The notes: a model not told the origin generated them from the sequence alone. A DNA stretch of 64,000 nt from JAISGQ01 sp045604965 (GCA_045604965.1 JAZUPB010000059.1:80516-144515), one strand, 5' to 3'; counted from the stretch's first letter, positions 23,547-34,690 are shown. A program made the numbers and translations.

Positions 23547-23981
23547 ATGGAAAAAAAGGACCTTAAAAAATTGAACCGTGCACAGCTCCTGGAGCTTCTA
23601 ATCGCGTTGGCGAAGGAAAACAAGGCATTGAAGGAGCAGCTTGAAAAAGCAGATGCAAGACTGCAGGACAAGGAAATAAGAACAAAGGAAGCAGGATCAA
23701 TTGCGCAGGCCTCGCTGCAGCTCAACAGCGTGTTTGAGGCAGCGCAGAATGCGGCTGATCAGTATATAGAGAATCTCAAGCGAATGGAAACGGAGCAGTC
23801 GGAGATATGCGAACGTATGAAAGCTGCCGAAAAACAGCTGGAAGAGGAGATCGCAAAGCAGTCAGCGGCGATTCCTGATAAGTTTCCGATGGTAGAAGAA
23901 GAGGGAAAAAATGAGCCAAAAAAGAAACGTGGTCTGTTCGGTGCATTAAGAAAAGGCAAGGCGGGTGGAAAGAATGAGTAA
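23547..23981 (+). CDS. Small coiled-coil protein of the pilus locus
   Basis: A 144-residue, strongly charged protein with no signal peptide or membrane helix. Heptad-like patterns run from about residue 10 to 115 (LLELLIALAKENKALKEQLE and ENLKRMETEQSEICERMKAA), so it should form a long coiled coil. The C terminus is basic and Gly-rich (KKKRGLFGALRKGKAGGKNE). Start ATG 23547 behind GGCGGGGG. It overlaps the signal peptidase start by 8 bp and is the first gene of the operon. The place before a signal peptidase, pilin and sortases suggests a cytoplasmic accessory in export or pilus assembly. It might interact with the membrane through the basic tail. That is inference only. Confidence 0.8.
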   Translation: MEKKDLKKLNRAQLLELLIALAKENKALKEQLEKADARLQDKEIRTKEAGSIAQASLQLNSVFEAAQNAADQYIENLKRMETEQSEICERMKAAEKQLEEEIAKQSAAIPDKFPMVEEEGKNEPKKKRGLFGALRKGKAGGKNE

Positions 23982-24558
23982 AAAAGAGCCCGTCAGCACC
24001 GAAATGCTAAATATAGAGCAGCTTGAAACAGAACTTAAAAGAGAAAGAATAAAGATCAGCAACCGAGCGTTGATAACCGGTCTGCTGTGCGCACTGACAG
24101 CGGTAATCGCTTTTGTACTTATCATTGTAAATCTGTTCCCTGTATACAGAATTCACGGATCTTCGATGGAGCCTGCAATAAGTGCCGGTGACATTGTTAT
24201 ATGCACAAAGGGAGACGGATACGAAGTCGGTGATATTGTTGCACTTGAATTTGACGGAAAGATACTTGTTAAAAGACTCGTTGCAAAAGGCGGCGACTGG
24301 GTGGAGATCGATGAAAACGGCACTCTCTACATAAACGGAGAGGAGAAAAACGAACCGTACGCTAAAAAATCAGAAAACGAAGACAATGCAAGTGTTCCGA
24401 TACAGGTCCCCAAAGGAGAATGGTACATAATGGGAGACAACAGAGATATATCGGGAGACAGCCGACTGTCAGAAGTAGGTACGGTGGACGACAATCAGAT
24501 AATCGGAAAAGTGATATTAAGGCTATTTCCTGTAAAGAAAATAGGAAAGATCGGATAG
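23974..24558 (+). CDS. Signal peptidase I (S26), pilus-locus specific
   Basis: A 194-residue type I signal peptidase. One N-terminal membrane helix (about 33-55) is followed by the catalytic Ser motif IHGSSMEPAISAGD, box C-like VGDIVAL, the Lys general base in ILVKRLVAKGGD, and box E MGDNRDISGDSR. It cleaves signal peptides on the outer face of the membrane. ATG 23974 with GGTGGA is preferred to an upstream TTG. Signal peptidases tied to pilin clusters usually process the major pilin or, in some systems, assist assembly. Here it lies just before the giant LPKTG protein. Confidence 0.93.
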   Translation: MSKKEPVSTEMLNIEQLETELKRERIKISNRALITGLLCALTAVIAFVLIIVNLFPVYRIHGSSMEPAISAGDIVICTKGDGYEVGDIVALEFDGKILVKRLVAKGGDWVEIDENGTLYINGEEKNEPYAKKSENEDNASVPIQVPKGEWYIMGDNRDISGDSRLSEVGTVDDNQIIGKVILRLFPVKKIGKIG

Positions 24559-24592
24559 GGAAGAAAGCGAGAGAACGAAAGGACGTTAGGCT

Positions 24593-27500
24593 ATGGCAAG
24601 CAAGGCAATGGAATTGTTTGAACGGATGAACCTTGAGCAGAAGCTGAGGGACAGAAGATTCAGAATGATAACTGCAGGCAGTCTGGCGGTGCTGCTCATT
24701 ATGATCAGCATCGTAATAAGACCTGCGTTTACAATGGAGAAAGTTCTCACCTGCACACAGGAAGAGCATACTCACTCAGACAGCTGCTATGTTATGGAGG
24801 ATATCCATATCAGTGAGCGTCTCGGCTGCGATGTGAAGATACATTCGCACAATGAGAAGTGTGTTGATGAGAACGGAAATGTGACCTGTACAAAAGCTGA
24901 TTACATTCGACATTCTCACAATGAATACTGCTATAACGGCAGTGGCACTTTGGTGTGTGCTATTACTGAAAACAGCGGAGACAAGCATACACATACCGAC
25001 GCCTGCAAAGGTGAAGACGATGTGATTGTATGCGGCCTCCTGGAGGTAACAGGACATAATCACAATGGCAGCTGCGTTGATTCTTCACTGCCTATTCAGA
25101 AGCAGGTTCTCGCCTGCACACAGGCAGAACACAGCCACGTTGATGGCTGCTATACTGTTACCCAAAAGGGCGAAGAGCCTGCTGTTTCCTCCAGTGATGA
25201 AAGCGCGGATCAGGAGGAGAAGATCTCGGACTCAGACAATGATACGTCAGAAAATGCAACGCCGAACGATGAGACTTCCGGTACAGATGTGAGCACGGAA
25301 GAACCTAAGCCCATTATATCCGGCAGTGATGAGGAAAACGAATCTGCAGGCACATCTGAGTCTGTGTCAGAATCTGATGATGTGCAGAATCAGCCCGATA
25401 CAGATATGCTTTCTTCCGATACAAATATGAGCCTGATGCTACCGGTTCTTATGATGTCGACAGCTCCTCAGGCTCAGAGCGAAGATATGAAAGAGCTCGA
25501 GCTCGATGTAACCACCAGATTTACAGTTCCCGGTTACACAACTGATGCGACCCACACCTTTACTCCGCCGTATTCCCACGATTATACCGTTAAATACACC
25601 TATTCAAGCGGCTGGAGCAATATAAGGATACTGGACAGCTACGGAAACCAGATAAGAAACGATAGAACTACAAGCACAATAACAGTTCCTCTTATTGGAG
25701 GAGAAACATATACTTTCAGCCTTTATAACGACTATAGTTCAGAGAAAACAGCGACCATTACTGTGTCGCACAATCCTGACAGCGGACACGTTTATGAAGG
25801 AGACAAGTGTCCCTGCGGAGCGGAGGCTCCCGAACTGAGCGGCACTTGCGACACAAATCTTACCTGGACATACAAAGATAACGTGCTTACCATCAGCGGC
25901 ACCGGAGATATGAGCAACTTCTCATCCGGAAATGCTCCCTGGAACAGCATAAAGGACAGCATAAAGACAATAGTGATCGAAGACGGTGTCAAAAGCATAG
26001 GGCAAAATGCGTTCAGAGGCTGTACTGCTCTTAAATCCGTATCGATCCCTGACAGTGTTACTGCAATAAGGAGCAGTGCTTTTTATGACTGTAAAGCGCT
26101 GGAGTCAATAACTATTCCCGATAGTGTTACCTATTTGGAAAGCAATTTGTTCCGTAATTGTACCTCGCTGAAAAATGTAGATATAGGCAGTGGCGTTAAA
26201 TCCATTCCTCAGTATATGTTCTATGGATGCAAATCTCTGGAATCTGTTACAATTCCTGACACGGTTACTTCTATGAGTACAGGCGTGTTTTATGACTGCA
26301 CCGCTCTCAAGGATGTGACATTGAGCGATAAACTTACTTCTATTCCTGACAGCACATTCTATAACTGTAAGTCTCTTGAATCAATTGACGAACTTATTGA
26401 CGGCGCAGTTGCTACAATAGGAAGCAGTGCGTTCAGAGGCTGCACATCGATTAAAGATTTAGAGATTCCCGGTAATGTTGCAAAAATAAACAGTTATGCT
26501 TTCTATGGCTGTACGTCTCTTGAATCTGCAGTTATCCCGAATACCGTAACTTATTTGGGCAGTGGAGTGTTTTATAACTGTACGTCACTCAAGGATGTAA
26601 CATTGAGTGAAAATCTGACCAATATCCCATCTGAGACATTCTATAACTGTAAGTCTCTTGAGTCAATCGACGAACTCATCGACGGAAATGTTACCACGAT
26701 AGGAAGCAATGCTTTCTATGGCTGTACTTCTCTTACATCTGTTGTTGTTCCCGATAATGTCAAGACGGTCAACAGCTATGCGTTCAGAAATTGTACGTCC
26801 ATTGAATCTGCGGTTATTCCGGACAGCGTAACTTCTATGGGTAGCGGCATATTCCATAGTTGCACCTCCCTCAAGGATGTTACACTAAGCGAAAAAATAA
26901 AGTCTATTCCATCCGAGACTTTCTATGGCTGCACATCTCTTGATTCAATCGATGACCTTATTGACGGAGAGGTAACATCTATAGGCAACAGCGCATTTTA
27001 CGGCTGTACCTCCCTTGATTCCATAGAAATTCCGGAAAAAGTAACATCCATAGGTCAAAGTGCATTTTACAACTGTACTTCCCTTGAATCTATTGATATT
27101 CCTGATAACGTGACATCCATAGGTCAAAGTGCCTTCAGAGGATGTACTGCACTTACAGATGTGACATTGAGCGAAAATATCACATCTATTCCCAATGAAG
27201 CTTTCTATGGTTGTACTTCCCTTGATTCTATTGAAATACCTGACAGAGTAACATCTATAGGCAGCAGTGCGTTTAGCAGCTGTACTTCCCTTGAATCCGT
27301 TGAGGTTCCTGACAGTGTTATATCTTTAGGAACCAGTGTGTTCAGCAGCTGTACCAGCCTCAAAGAGGCGACATTAAGCGAAAACATTACAAAGGTTCCC
27401 GATAATACTTTTTATGGATGTACTTCCCTTGAATCTCTTGATGTTCCCGACGGTGTAACTTCCATTGGTTCCAGAGCGTTCTATAACTGTACATCTCTGG

Positions 27501-30500
27501 ATTCTGCGGATATTTCGGAAAATGTAACCAACATCGGTTATCAGGCATTTTATAATTGTGATGGACTGACCGGTGAACTGCGTATAGCAGGAGATATTGA
27601 AAAGATCGGATACGAAGCATTTGAGGACTGTGACAATGTAAAATCAGTTGTCGTAGACGGAGATGTAAATACTGTGGAAAGATATGTATTCAGCAGTATG
27701 AATAATCTCGAAAGCGTGACTATAAACGGTGATATCGGTACGCTCGGATACCGTGCTTTTCAAAGCAACAGCAAGATGAAAGAACTCATCATAAACGGTG
27801 ATGTAGACAAGATAGATTACTCCGTATGCCAAAGCCTTTCAAGCCTCGAGAAAGTCATAATGAATGGCGACGTAAAAACCATTAATTACAATGCGTTTTA
27901 TAACTGTGATAACCTGACAGATGTAAAACTTTCCGATGCCATTGAAAATATTGGTTACGATGCGTTCAGAGACTGCGATGCTCTTGAAAAGGTCACATTG
28001 CCCAAAGCACTTAATACTTTGGGAACAAATGTGTTCTACAGCTGTGATTTGCTGTCCGAAATCACTCTCGACAGTGAAAATCTGGAAACTGTGCCTGCAA
28101 ACGTATTTACCGACTGCACTGAACTTGAAAAACTGATCGTTACAAATAATGTTGATGTTGTGACAGAGCAGTTCATTAATAGTCTTTCCGGAGTCGGAAC
28201 AGCACTTGATAATGTAGTCTTCCAGGGTGAAAACTACATTACCATAGAAAAAGATATGGGTAAAGGCAATACCATTAAGGCCGGAAAATATTATGTGGAT
28301 GCACAGGGTGCACTCTATTCATTCGACAGCGAAAAAGGAACGGCAACGCTTTACCGCGCTCCTGCAGGACTGACGGAATACACGATTCCTGAGACTATAC
28401 CTTCGGAGAACGGTGGTACATACAGTGTTACAGGAGTTGAGGCAAATGCGCTGAAGGGTGCATCGGATCTTGAAAGTCTTGTATTTGCTGCACCGGAAAA
28501 AATAACATATCTGCCTTCCGGCGCCTGCGCAAACTGCCCGACACTCAAAAGCGTAAACGGAAAAACAACTGTTGCCGAAGCGTACGACCTGTTTACAAAC
28601 GAAAACATAACCAAATACGATTACGTGTTCTTTAACACAGGTCTTCTTGACAACGGTCAAAAGACCGATGAAGAACTCTTTATCAACGGCGAAAATGACG
28701 ATAATATTCCTCTTATAAGAATTATTACAGGCAAAAACGAAGGAACCAACAACGAGGAATTCAAAAACACATACACTTACTACACCGGTGAAACATCAAC
28801 GCTTAACATTGCAATAAGCAATGCGAATGCAGGTGATTACGATTCTGTGCGTGTTTATATTGCCTTTGATGAGGACGGAGGACAGATGAGCTGGCCGCTG
28901 GGAACCCACAGCGTACAGACCGAAAATGGCAAGACATACAACCTTAAAATCGCACAGTCCGATGCTAAAAACGTTTACTACATCGAGTGCGATCGCATAG
29001 ATGTGGGCGATACCGTAAGTGCAAACCTTACAATAGGCTATCCCTCACCGAATACAGGCGGAGGAAAGGTTAGAATATGGCCTGTTGTTCTCGGAAACGG
29101 CGAGCGCGATGATATCGCTGACGGTGTAATAGCAGGAGAAAAGTATAACGAAGTCGAGTGGGTCACAAAGGCTGACGACTTTTCTCTCAGAAAGAGCCAC
29201 ACCAATATCGCCTACAGATATACAGGCCTGTGCGTCGCGTCTAAGGGCGAAGACGATAATGTATACCTTTATAATGTTGCGTATACAATATCCAAATCCC
29301 GTATTGGAAATACACTTCTCGGAATAGGTAAGGACCATATGAAATCCGTTGATTTTGTAGATGTTCTCAGACTTCCTGAGGGGATGTACTGGCGTGAGGA
29401 TATAGTGGATGCGGTGAGAAACGGAAGCTACACCGTATCTGCATCGGGTACATATTTGTATGTCTATGCTGTAGTCGATGGAGTCAATATGAAAATATGC
29501 GAAATTACAACATCTTCTCAGACTGCAGAATATATCAACAAGTCACTTCGACTGGAAGTAACAGGAGATGAAGACATAGCGATATATTGGAGCTACAGAA
29601 ACAACAGTGTTGACAGCACCGAAATGAACAATATAACGGCTACCATCAGATTTGTTAACGGAAAAACAGTGTCTCATTCTGAATACGGATATACATATAC
29701 AGATTATCAGTCCTATATCTGTATAGATAAAAATCATCTTGAGGAAAAGCTGACATTGCACAACGATGTTGACACTATACAGCATTTCTGTTATTCGGTG
29801 GACCAGACTGACCACGCTGAAGTTGAAAGAATTATTGATGCAGGCAAGGCAGACTTTGTCCCAACCAAGCGATGCACATATTATTCCAGCAATTGGGGAG
29901 ACAGGTTCGAATATGCTGTTGGAATATCAAATCCCTATGCTCACGATTATCCCGGTATTTTTAAAATGTCCGATCCTCTTGCAGACGAGTATTACATCAG
30001 ACCTGAAAATATGCAGAGAATGTTTGATGAAGCGGTGGAGGCGAAGGACAGAATAAAGAGCCTTACGATCACCATAGACAAGGCGACGCTGTGCAATGAT
30101 ACTGCGGCAGCCTATACTCCCGGTGCAACTGTAGTCGGTACTGACGGAAGCACCCATACTCTCGTTCAGAACAATACCGGCATAGGAACAAACTACAACG
30201 GTTGCGAGGGCAGCGATCCTGGAGAGTACACTACCGATGCAACCCTGGTAATAAAATGTACTACAGAAGACGGAAAGCAGGTTCTGACCTATAACGGTGT
30301 TTCCTATGATGCGTCGAACATAGCCACAATACTTGAGGCGCTTGGCTATGTGGTTACAAGGAATGCACAGTACACCGTCGATTGGGAATTAGCGGATAAC
30401 TTTATCCTTGAGAGTGGCGAGACATATGAACGCAATATTTACGCTCACATAAAGGATACATTTATGCTCATTTCCGACGATACGCCGATAAATGCGCCGT

Positions 30501-33500
30501 ATAACAGTATAAGCATTCCTCAAAATAGACTATATGTAAAATATATGCTTGACGGTAATGAGACAGAAAAAAGTGCGCGTTATGATTCTCATACTCCCAA
30601 CAGAGATTTCTATCTCAATAAAGATTATGCGATAAACGGTGTGGCAAATGCAGATGTTGCCGAGGTAGGTGACATTATTGACTACACGCTGACAGTGCAG
30701 CACAGAGGATACAGCAATTCCTACAGTATACTGCCTCTTACCGACCATATGATAGGCGGACAGGTTATGCTCGTGCCTGCAGAAGGCAATGCTCATCTTG
30801 CAGAAACTTACGGACTGACGACTGTTGATGTCAACGGAGAAAGCTATTATCCCATCAATAAGGTCGGAACATACAAGAGTGTTAAGGTTGACGGACGAAT
30901 TGCTGATAGTATTACAGTAACACAGATGAGCGGCGGCGGATTTGACACCCTCATCAGATGGTATATGACAGACATAGTAAACTATACCACAAAATATATA
31001 GGCTATAAGGCAATGGTTGATCCTGCTGTCACAGGTGTCACCGCAATGCAGTTCAGCCTCGACAATGAGACCTGGCTCAACGACCACCAGTCACACAGAC
31101 TGTATGACACTATAGGCAATGACGGCTATTCCATAACAGGAACACAGATAGCCTTCAGCAAGTATATTGTTACCGACAAGGGCGCAACACCCGACGAAGA
31201 TGCACTTGCTATCTACAGCAGATTTGATGAGGGACAGCCCACAACATACAGACTGTCGCTTACAAACCTTTCCGATGAAGGTGTTGTAAATATCAACGGA
31301 AAATATATTTACGATTCCCTTCCCAAAACACGCCACGAGGTTTACAAATGGTCTAAAGATAATATCAGAATGACCTTTGTTCCTGCAAAGGAAGGAGACT
31401 TCTCCTTTACCTTTGAAGGCGGTTCTATCGACAGCGCCTGGTATATCGATTCAACACCTCCTCAGTGGACAGGTGTTGGAGAAGATGAGGATCAGCAGTA
31501 TATCCGTTGGAGCGATGACTTTACCATTCACCTCAAGGGAACGGTTTATATCTATGTGACCATAGATATGCCTGAGGGAGCAGAATGGATAGACAACGCT
31601 ATCAAGTACCGTGAAACAGTGCTTGAAAACTCCTTCTATGTATATGAGAGCAAGGCCACCGTTACCCACGACCTCGCTATCATCGCAGAAGCGTATCTTC
31701 AGAAGGGCGTTAAGAATACAGGCGTAAATATGTATTCGAGCAACATCACCGAGCACACATATGAAGATGCGAGATTGCATTACATCAATACAGGATCAAA
31801 AAAGGAGTATGTAAATTACTATATTTCACTTTATAACGGCGGACATACAAGACTGTACTTAAATCCCATTCAGGATTATCTGCCAAAAGGATTTACGTAT
31901 TACAGTAATAAGAGTCCTTCCACATCCTACTCCACATGGCTAACACTGTATGACTCTCAGGGAAACAAACTGTCTCCTGTATGGAAGAGTGCGAATGTGT
32001 CGGCCGCAAGCTCCGGAAGAAATATCACATTTACTTTATCCAATACATCGACGTCTCATAACCTCAACTATGATCCGTACTATGATAAGTACTATTTGGC
32101 GCCCAACGAAGCGGTCATCATCGTCTATTATGCTAATGTAGGTAAAAAAGGCACAACAGATGAGATCGCGACAAACTATGCGGCAATGCCATACTTTGAT
32201 TATCTGGGTCAAGGAGTTGAAAAGACTGACGTAAGTATGGTAAGCAGTAACAGCTACAACCAGATACTCAATGACGGCACTTGTAATGTTACCGATACAG
32301 GTTATGCAGGCAGCATAGGTATGACAGGCGGCAGTGTTGGTACTCAGTGGCTGGAATCTCACGTTTCGCTCACTCCCGGCGCTATTGTTCCAGGTATTAC
32401 CAAATGGGTCGATAAAATTACCCGAACAAACGGCGAAGTCAGCACGAGCAAGGAGACTGCAGGCTCAGAGGATACCGTAACCTGGACGGTCAAACAGACC
32501 AATACAGGATCGGATAACATTTCACATTACACCTTTACAGATGTAATGAATGGAGACTACGGCTTTATTGGAGATGTCCTTTTTGGAAGGAGCTTTGAAA
32601 AGTATAACGGCTATAACTACGGAAGTTATAGTGCGACAAAGCTGTTTACCATTATTCGAGATGAAGAAGATCTTGACAATATCACCATCGAATACTATAC
32701 CGGTTCCAGCCTGAATACGGCGACGGTTGACCTGGTGCGCGGCGGTGATGCGGTACCTATAAAGCTGTTCCTTAATGCAAATTCAGGAAGCTATTATACA
32801 AATTACGGCACTGCAAATATAAGCGTGAGAATCTACGTTGATGAGAACAATAATGAGGTTCTTGTTATAGAGATGATCTCAGATATATTGGATATACCTG
32901 CTTACGGAAGTGTAAACTTCAAGCTTTCCACAAAGAACTTTGGTACCTGGGAAAATAAGGTTTACTATAACAACGCATATCTTACACCTCTTGATCAGGG
33001 GTACGATTCCGATATGGTCAGCCAGGGTAACCACCTGCTCTTCGGAGACGCTCAGATGCCTACCGTTCGAAATGCAGCACAGATCACAGCTGCATACGGT
33101 TACGTTACAACTTCTGAAAAGCGTATCCGTGAGATCGGAAACGAAACAAACTGTGCATCATCAAAGGACGAGAAAAACTGGATATTCCTTGATGAGCACA
33201 AGGATACATTCCGATACACCAATATCGTCAATAATGTAACCGGAAAACCGCTTTCGAAGTTCATTATGATCGATAACCTTCCCCAGATTGGAGACCACGA
33301 GACTTTTGCGGCAACCGAGCCTCGCTACAGTGCATTCAAGGTAGAACTGACCTCCAGCCCCAACTTTGAGGTTTATATGCTTGTAGAAGGAAACAAGACG
33401 ACTCTCACAGCCGATCAGTATGAGATTATGTTCTCTGACCGAACCGAGTTTGCCGGAAAAGACTGGGATGACTCCAGTGATACAGGCTGGTATACATCGC

Positions 33501-34690
33501 CCAAGAATAGCACTCGCTCTTTCAGAATTTCGATATATGATGACACAGGACTGGTAATACCCGATCAGGCAGCTATCTGTGTTGAATATAACGGAAAAAT
33601 TATTATGGCGGATGACTACGCAAACGATGAAGTTACCACCGATCCCGTTGAGGGAACTATCGCCTGGAACAGCTTCGGTTATCACTACAAGGTGTTGGGC
33701 GAAAGACTGTCCCTTGAGGCAGCACCGCTGAAGGTCGGTATCTGCGTAAAGTACATACCCATTATTCAAAAGAAATTGATTTATCCCGACGGAGATGAAT
33801 TTATTGCATCTGAGGATGAGTCTTTCAGATACCTTATCTATACAGGAAATGCATTAAGCAATCTTTCCGATAAGACTGAAGCACAGATCGGTGAACTGCT
33901 TAAGAAAAACAACCGAAAGGCAATACTTGTCACTCTCGATGTCAAGGCAGGTCAGAGTGCCAGTGAGGCGCTGGAGCTTTCAGATGTACGGGCAGTGCAG
34001 TATGACAGTACAGACGGAACCTGGAAGGATGCAGGTGAATGGAGATTCATAGACGGTGACAGCTACAATGTAATTGAGCTTGTAGATAAAGACAGTATAT
34101 TCGGATTCAAGTCTATCGAGTCTTCACCGACGAATGGATATAACTTTACATTTGACGGTATGAAACTTCTGAAGATCAAAGCTGTCAATGTGCGTAAATC
34201 CTGGAATGTCCGCATAAACAAGGTAGATGCAGCGGAAAGCAAGCCTCTCGCAGGTGCTTATTTCGGAATCTACACTCTTATCGAGAGAGAAGCGATATCC
34301 GATGCGGAATACGAAGCTCTTGATCTGAAGAAAAAACCTGCAAAGCTTATAAATTACGACGGCAAGATGTGGATGCTCTCCAAGGTGCGTGAAAGTGACG
34401 CCAGCGGAACAGCGCTGTTTGATGGTCTTGTAGAAGACAGCTACATTGTCACCGAACTTCAGGCACCGGGCGGCTACAAGCTCGAAAAGGATATTTATAA
34501 GTTTAATCTGACGGATTGCGATGAAACGTTCAATATATCCAAGAAGGTCGTAAACGATGCGGACTATGAGCTGCCCAAGACAGGCACAAAGGAAGCATCG
34601 AATATGATGCTGTGGGGTAATGTGCTTATGCTCATAGCATTTGCTATCCTCGCGGTGAAGAAGAACTTCCTCAAACAGGAGCAGAACTGA
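24593..34690 (+). CDS. Giant LPKTG-anchored BspA-repeat adhesin/pilin (3365 residues)
   Basis: A signal/anchor helix (about residues 22-42) is followed by a Cys/His-rich stretch (about 46-190) with seven CxxxxHxHxxxC-like units such as CTQEEHTHSDSCY and CTQAEHSHVDGCY, then an acidic Ser/Asp linker (190-290) and a small beta domain (300-395). A glycine-rich lead-in (GTCDTNLTWTYKDNVLTISG) opens about 30 BspA-type leucine-rich repeats (about 460-1190). A long Asn/Tyr/Thr-rich beta region (about 1250-3180) holds several pilin isopeptide-type modules (for example GITKWVDKI and LQKGVKNTG). It ends with a SpaA/CnaB domain (WNVRINKVDAAESKPLAG, TELQAPGGYKL), LPKTG, a helix and a Lys-rich tail. Sortase substrate, almost certainly the tip or shaft of a surface fibre. 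A signal peptidase lies upstream, the sortases downstream. Confidence 0.93.
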   Translation: MASKAMELFERMNLEQKLRDRRFRMITAGSLAVLLIMISIVIRPAFTMEKVLTCTQEEHTHSDSCYVMEDIHISERLGCDVKIHSHNEKCVDENGNVTCTKADYIRHSHNEYCYNGSGTLVCAITENSGDKHTHTDACKGEDDVIVCGLLEVTGHNHNGSCVDSSLPIQKQVLACTQAEHSHVDGCYTVTQKGEEPAVSSSDESADQEEKISDSDNDTSENATPNDETSGTDVSTEEPKPIISGSDEENESAGTSESVSESDDVQNQPDTDMLSSDTNMSLMLPVLMMSTAPQAQSEDMKELELDVTTRFTVPGYTTDATHTFTPPYSHDYTVKYTYSSGWSNIRILDSYGNQIRNDRTTSTITVPLIGGETYTFSLYNDYSSEKTATITVSHNPDSGHVYEGDKCPCGAEAPELSGTCDTNLTWTYKDNVLTISGTGDMSNFSSGNAPWNSIKDSIKTIVIEDGVKSIGQNAFRGCTALKSVSIPDSVTAIRSSAFYDCKALESITIPDSVTYLESNLFRNCTSLKNVDIGSGVKSIPQYMFYGCKSLESVTIPDTVTSMSTGVFYDCTALKDVTLSDKLTSIPDSTFYNCKSLESIDELIDGAVATIGSSAFRGCTSIKDLEIPGNVAKINSYAFYGCTSLESAVIPNTVTYLGSGVFYNCTSLKDVTLSENLTNIPSETFYNCKSLESIDELIDGNVTTIGSNAFYGCTSLTSVVVPDNVKTVNSYAFRNCTSIESAVIPDSVTSMGSGIFHSCTSLKDVTLSEKIKSIPSETFYGCTSLDSIDDLIDGEVTSIGNSAFYGCTSLDSIEIPEKVTSIGQSAFYNCTSLESIDIPDNVTSIGQSAFRGCTALTDVTLSENITSIPNEAFYGCTSLDSIEIPDRVTSIGSSAFSSCTSLESVEVPDSVISLGTSVFSSCTSLKEATLSENITKVPDNTFYGCTSLESLDVPDGVTSIGSRAFYNCTSLDSADISENVTNIGYQAFYNCDGLTGELRIAGDIEKIGYEAFEDCDNVKSVVVDGDVNTVERYVFSSMNNLESVTINGDIGTLGYRAFQSNSKMKELIINGDVDKIDYSVCQSLSSLEKVIMNGDVKTINYNAFYNCDNLTDVKLSDAIENIGYDAFRDCDALEKVTLPKALNTLGTNVFYSCDLLSEITLDSENLETVPANVFTDCTELEKLIVTNNVDVVTEQFINSLSGVGTALDNVVFQGENYITIEKDMGKGNTIKAGKYYVDAQGALYSFDSEKGTATLYRAPAGLTEYTIPETIPSENGGTYSVTGVEANALKGASDLESLVFAAPEKITYLPSGACANCPTLKSVNGKTTVAEAYDLFTNENITKYDYVFFNTGLLDNGQKTDEELFINGENDDNIPLIRIITGKNEGTNNEEFKNTYTYYTGETSTLNIAISNANAGDYDSVRVYIAFDEDGGQMSWPLGTHSVQTENGKTYNLKIAQSDAKNVYYIECDRIDVGDTVSANLTIGYPSPNTGGGKVRIWPVVLGNGERDDIADGVIAGEKYNEVEWVTKADDFSLRKSHTNIAYRYTGLCVASKGEDDNVYLYNVAYTISKSRIGNTLLGIGKDHMKSVDFVDVLRLPEGMYWREDIVDAVRNGSYTVSASGTYLYVYAVVDGVNMKICEITTSSQTAEYINKSLRLEVTGDEDIAIYWSYRNNSVDSTEMNNITATIRFVNGKTVSHSEYGYTYTDYQSYICIDKNHLEEKLTLHNDVDTIQHFCYSVDQTDHAEVERIIDAGKADFVPTKRCTYYSSNWGDRFEYAVGISNPYAHDYPGIFKMSDPLADEYYIRPENMQRMFDEAVEAKDRIKSLTITIDKATLCNDTAAAYTPGATVVGTDGSTHTLVQNNTGIGTNYNGCEGSDPGEYTTDATLVIKCTTEDGKQVLTYNGVSYDASNIATILEALGYVVTRNAQYTVDWELADNFILESGETYERNIYAHIKDTFMLISDDTPINAPYNSISIPQNRLYVKYMLDGNETEKSARYDSHTPNRDFYLNKDYAINGVANADVAEVGDIIDYTLTVQHRGYSNSYSILPLTDHMIGGQVMLVPAEGNAHLAETYGLTTVDVNGESYYPINKVGTYKSVKVDGRIADSITVTQMSGGGFDTLIRWYMTDIVNYTTKYIGYKAMVDPAVTGVTAMQFSLDNETWLNDHQSHRLYDTIGNDGYSITGTQIAFSKYIVTDKGATPDEDALAIYSRFDEGQPTTYRLSLTNLSDEGVVNINGKYIYDSLPKTRHEVYKWSKDNIRMTFVPAKEGDFSFTFEGGSIDSAWYIDSTPPQWTGVGEDEDQQYIRWSDDFTIHLKGTVYIYVTIDMPEGAEWIDNAIKYRETVLENSFYVYESKATVTHDLAIIAEAYLQKGVKNTGVNMYSSNITEHTYEDARLHYINTGSKKEYVNYYISLYNGGHTRLYLNPIQDYLPKGFTYYSNKSPSTSYSTWLTLYDSQGNKLSPVWKSANVSAASSGRNITFTLSNTSTSHNLNYDPYYDKYYLAPNEAVIIVYYANVGKKGTTDEIATNYAAMPYFDYLGQGVEKTDVSMVSSNSYNQILNDGTCNVTDTGYAGSIGMTGGSVGTQWLESHVSLTPGAIVPGITKWVDKITRTNGEVSTSKETAGSEDTVTWTVKQTNTGSDNISHYTFTDVMNGDYGFIGDVLFGRSFEKYNGYNYGSYSATKLFTIIRDEEDLDNITIEYYTGSSLNTATVDLVRGGDAVPIKLFLNANSGSYYTNYGTANISVRIYVDENNNEVLVIEMISDILDIPAYGSVNFKLSTKNFGTWENKVYYNNAYLTPLDQGYDSDMVSQGNHLLFGDAQMPTVRNAAQITAAYGYVTTSEKRIREIGNETNCASSKDEKNWIFLDEHKDTFRYTNIVNNVTGKPLSKFIMIDNLPQIGDHETFAATEPRYSAFKVELTSSPNFEVYMLVEGNKTTLTADQYEIMFSDRTEFAGKDWDDSSDTGWYTSPKNSTRSFRISIYDDTGLVIPDQAAICVEYNGKIIMADDYANDEVTTDPVEGTIAWNSFGYHYKVLGERLSLEAAPLKVGICVKYIPIIQKKLIYPDGDEFIASEDESFRYLIYTGNALSNLSDKTEAQIGELLKKNNRKAILVTLDVKAGQSASEALELSDVRAVQYDSTDGTWKDAGEWRFIDGDSYNVIELVDKDSIFGFKSIESSPTNGYNFTFDGMKLLKIKAVNVRKSWNVRINKVDAAESKPLAGAYFGIYTLIEREAISDAEYEALDLKKKPAKLINYDGKMWMLSKVRESDASGTALFDGLVEDSYIVTELQAPGGYKLEKDIYKFNLTDCDETFNISKKVVNDADYELPKTGTKEASNMMLWGNVLMLIAFAILAVKKNFLKQEQN
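25968..28150 (+). repeat. BspA-type leucine-rich repeat array within the adhesin
   Basis: About 30 repeats of 23 residues (69 bp), with consensus like LESVTIPDSVTSIGxxAFYxC. The DNA keeps near-identical blocks (for example TCTATGGCTGTAC and TGTACTTCCCTTGA), so recent duplication or recombination within the array is likely. In known proteins this repeat type binds host or microbial surface partners. Confidence 0.9.

Noticed and set aside
25968..28150. Regularly spaced repeats read as a CRISPR array
   Set aside because: They are 69-bp coding repeats that translate to BspA-type leucine-rich repeats in one long frame; there are no cas genes.
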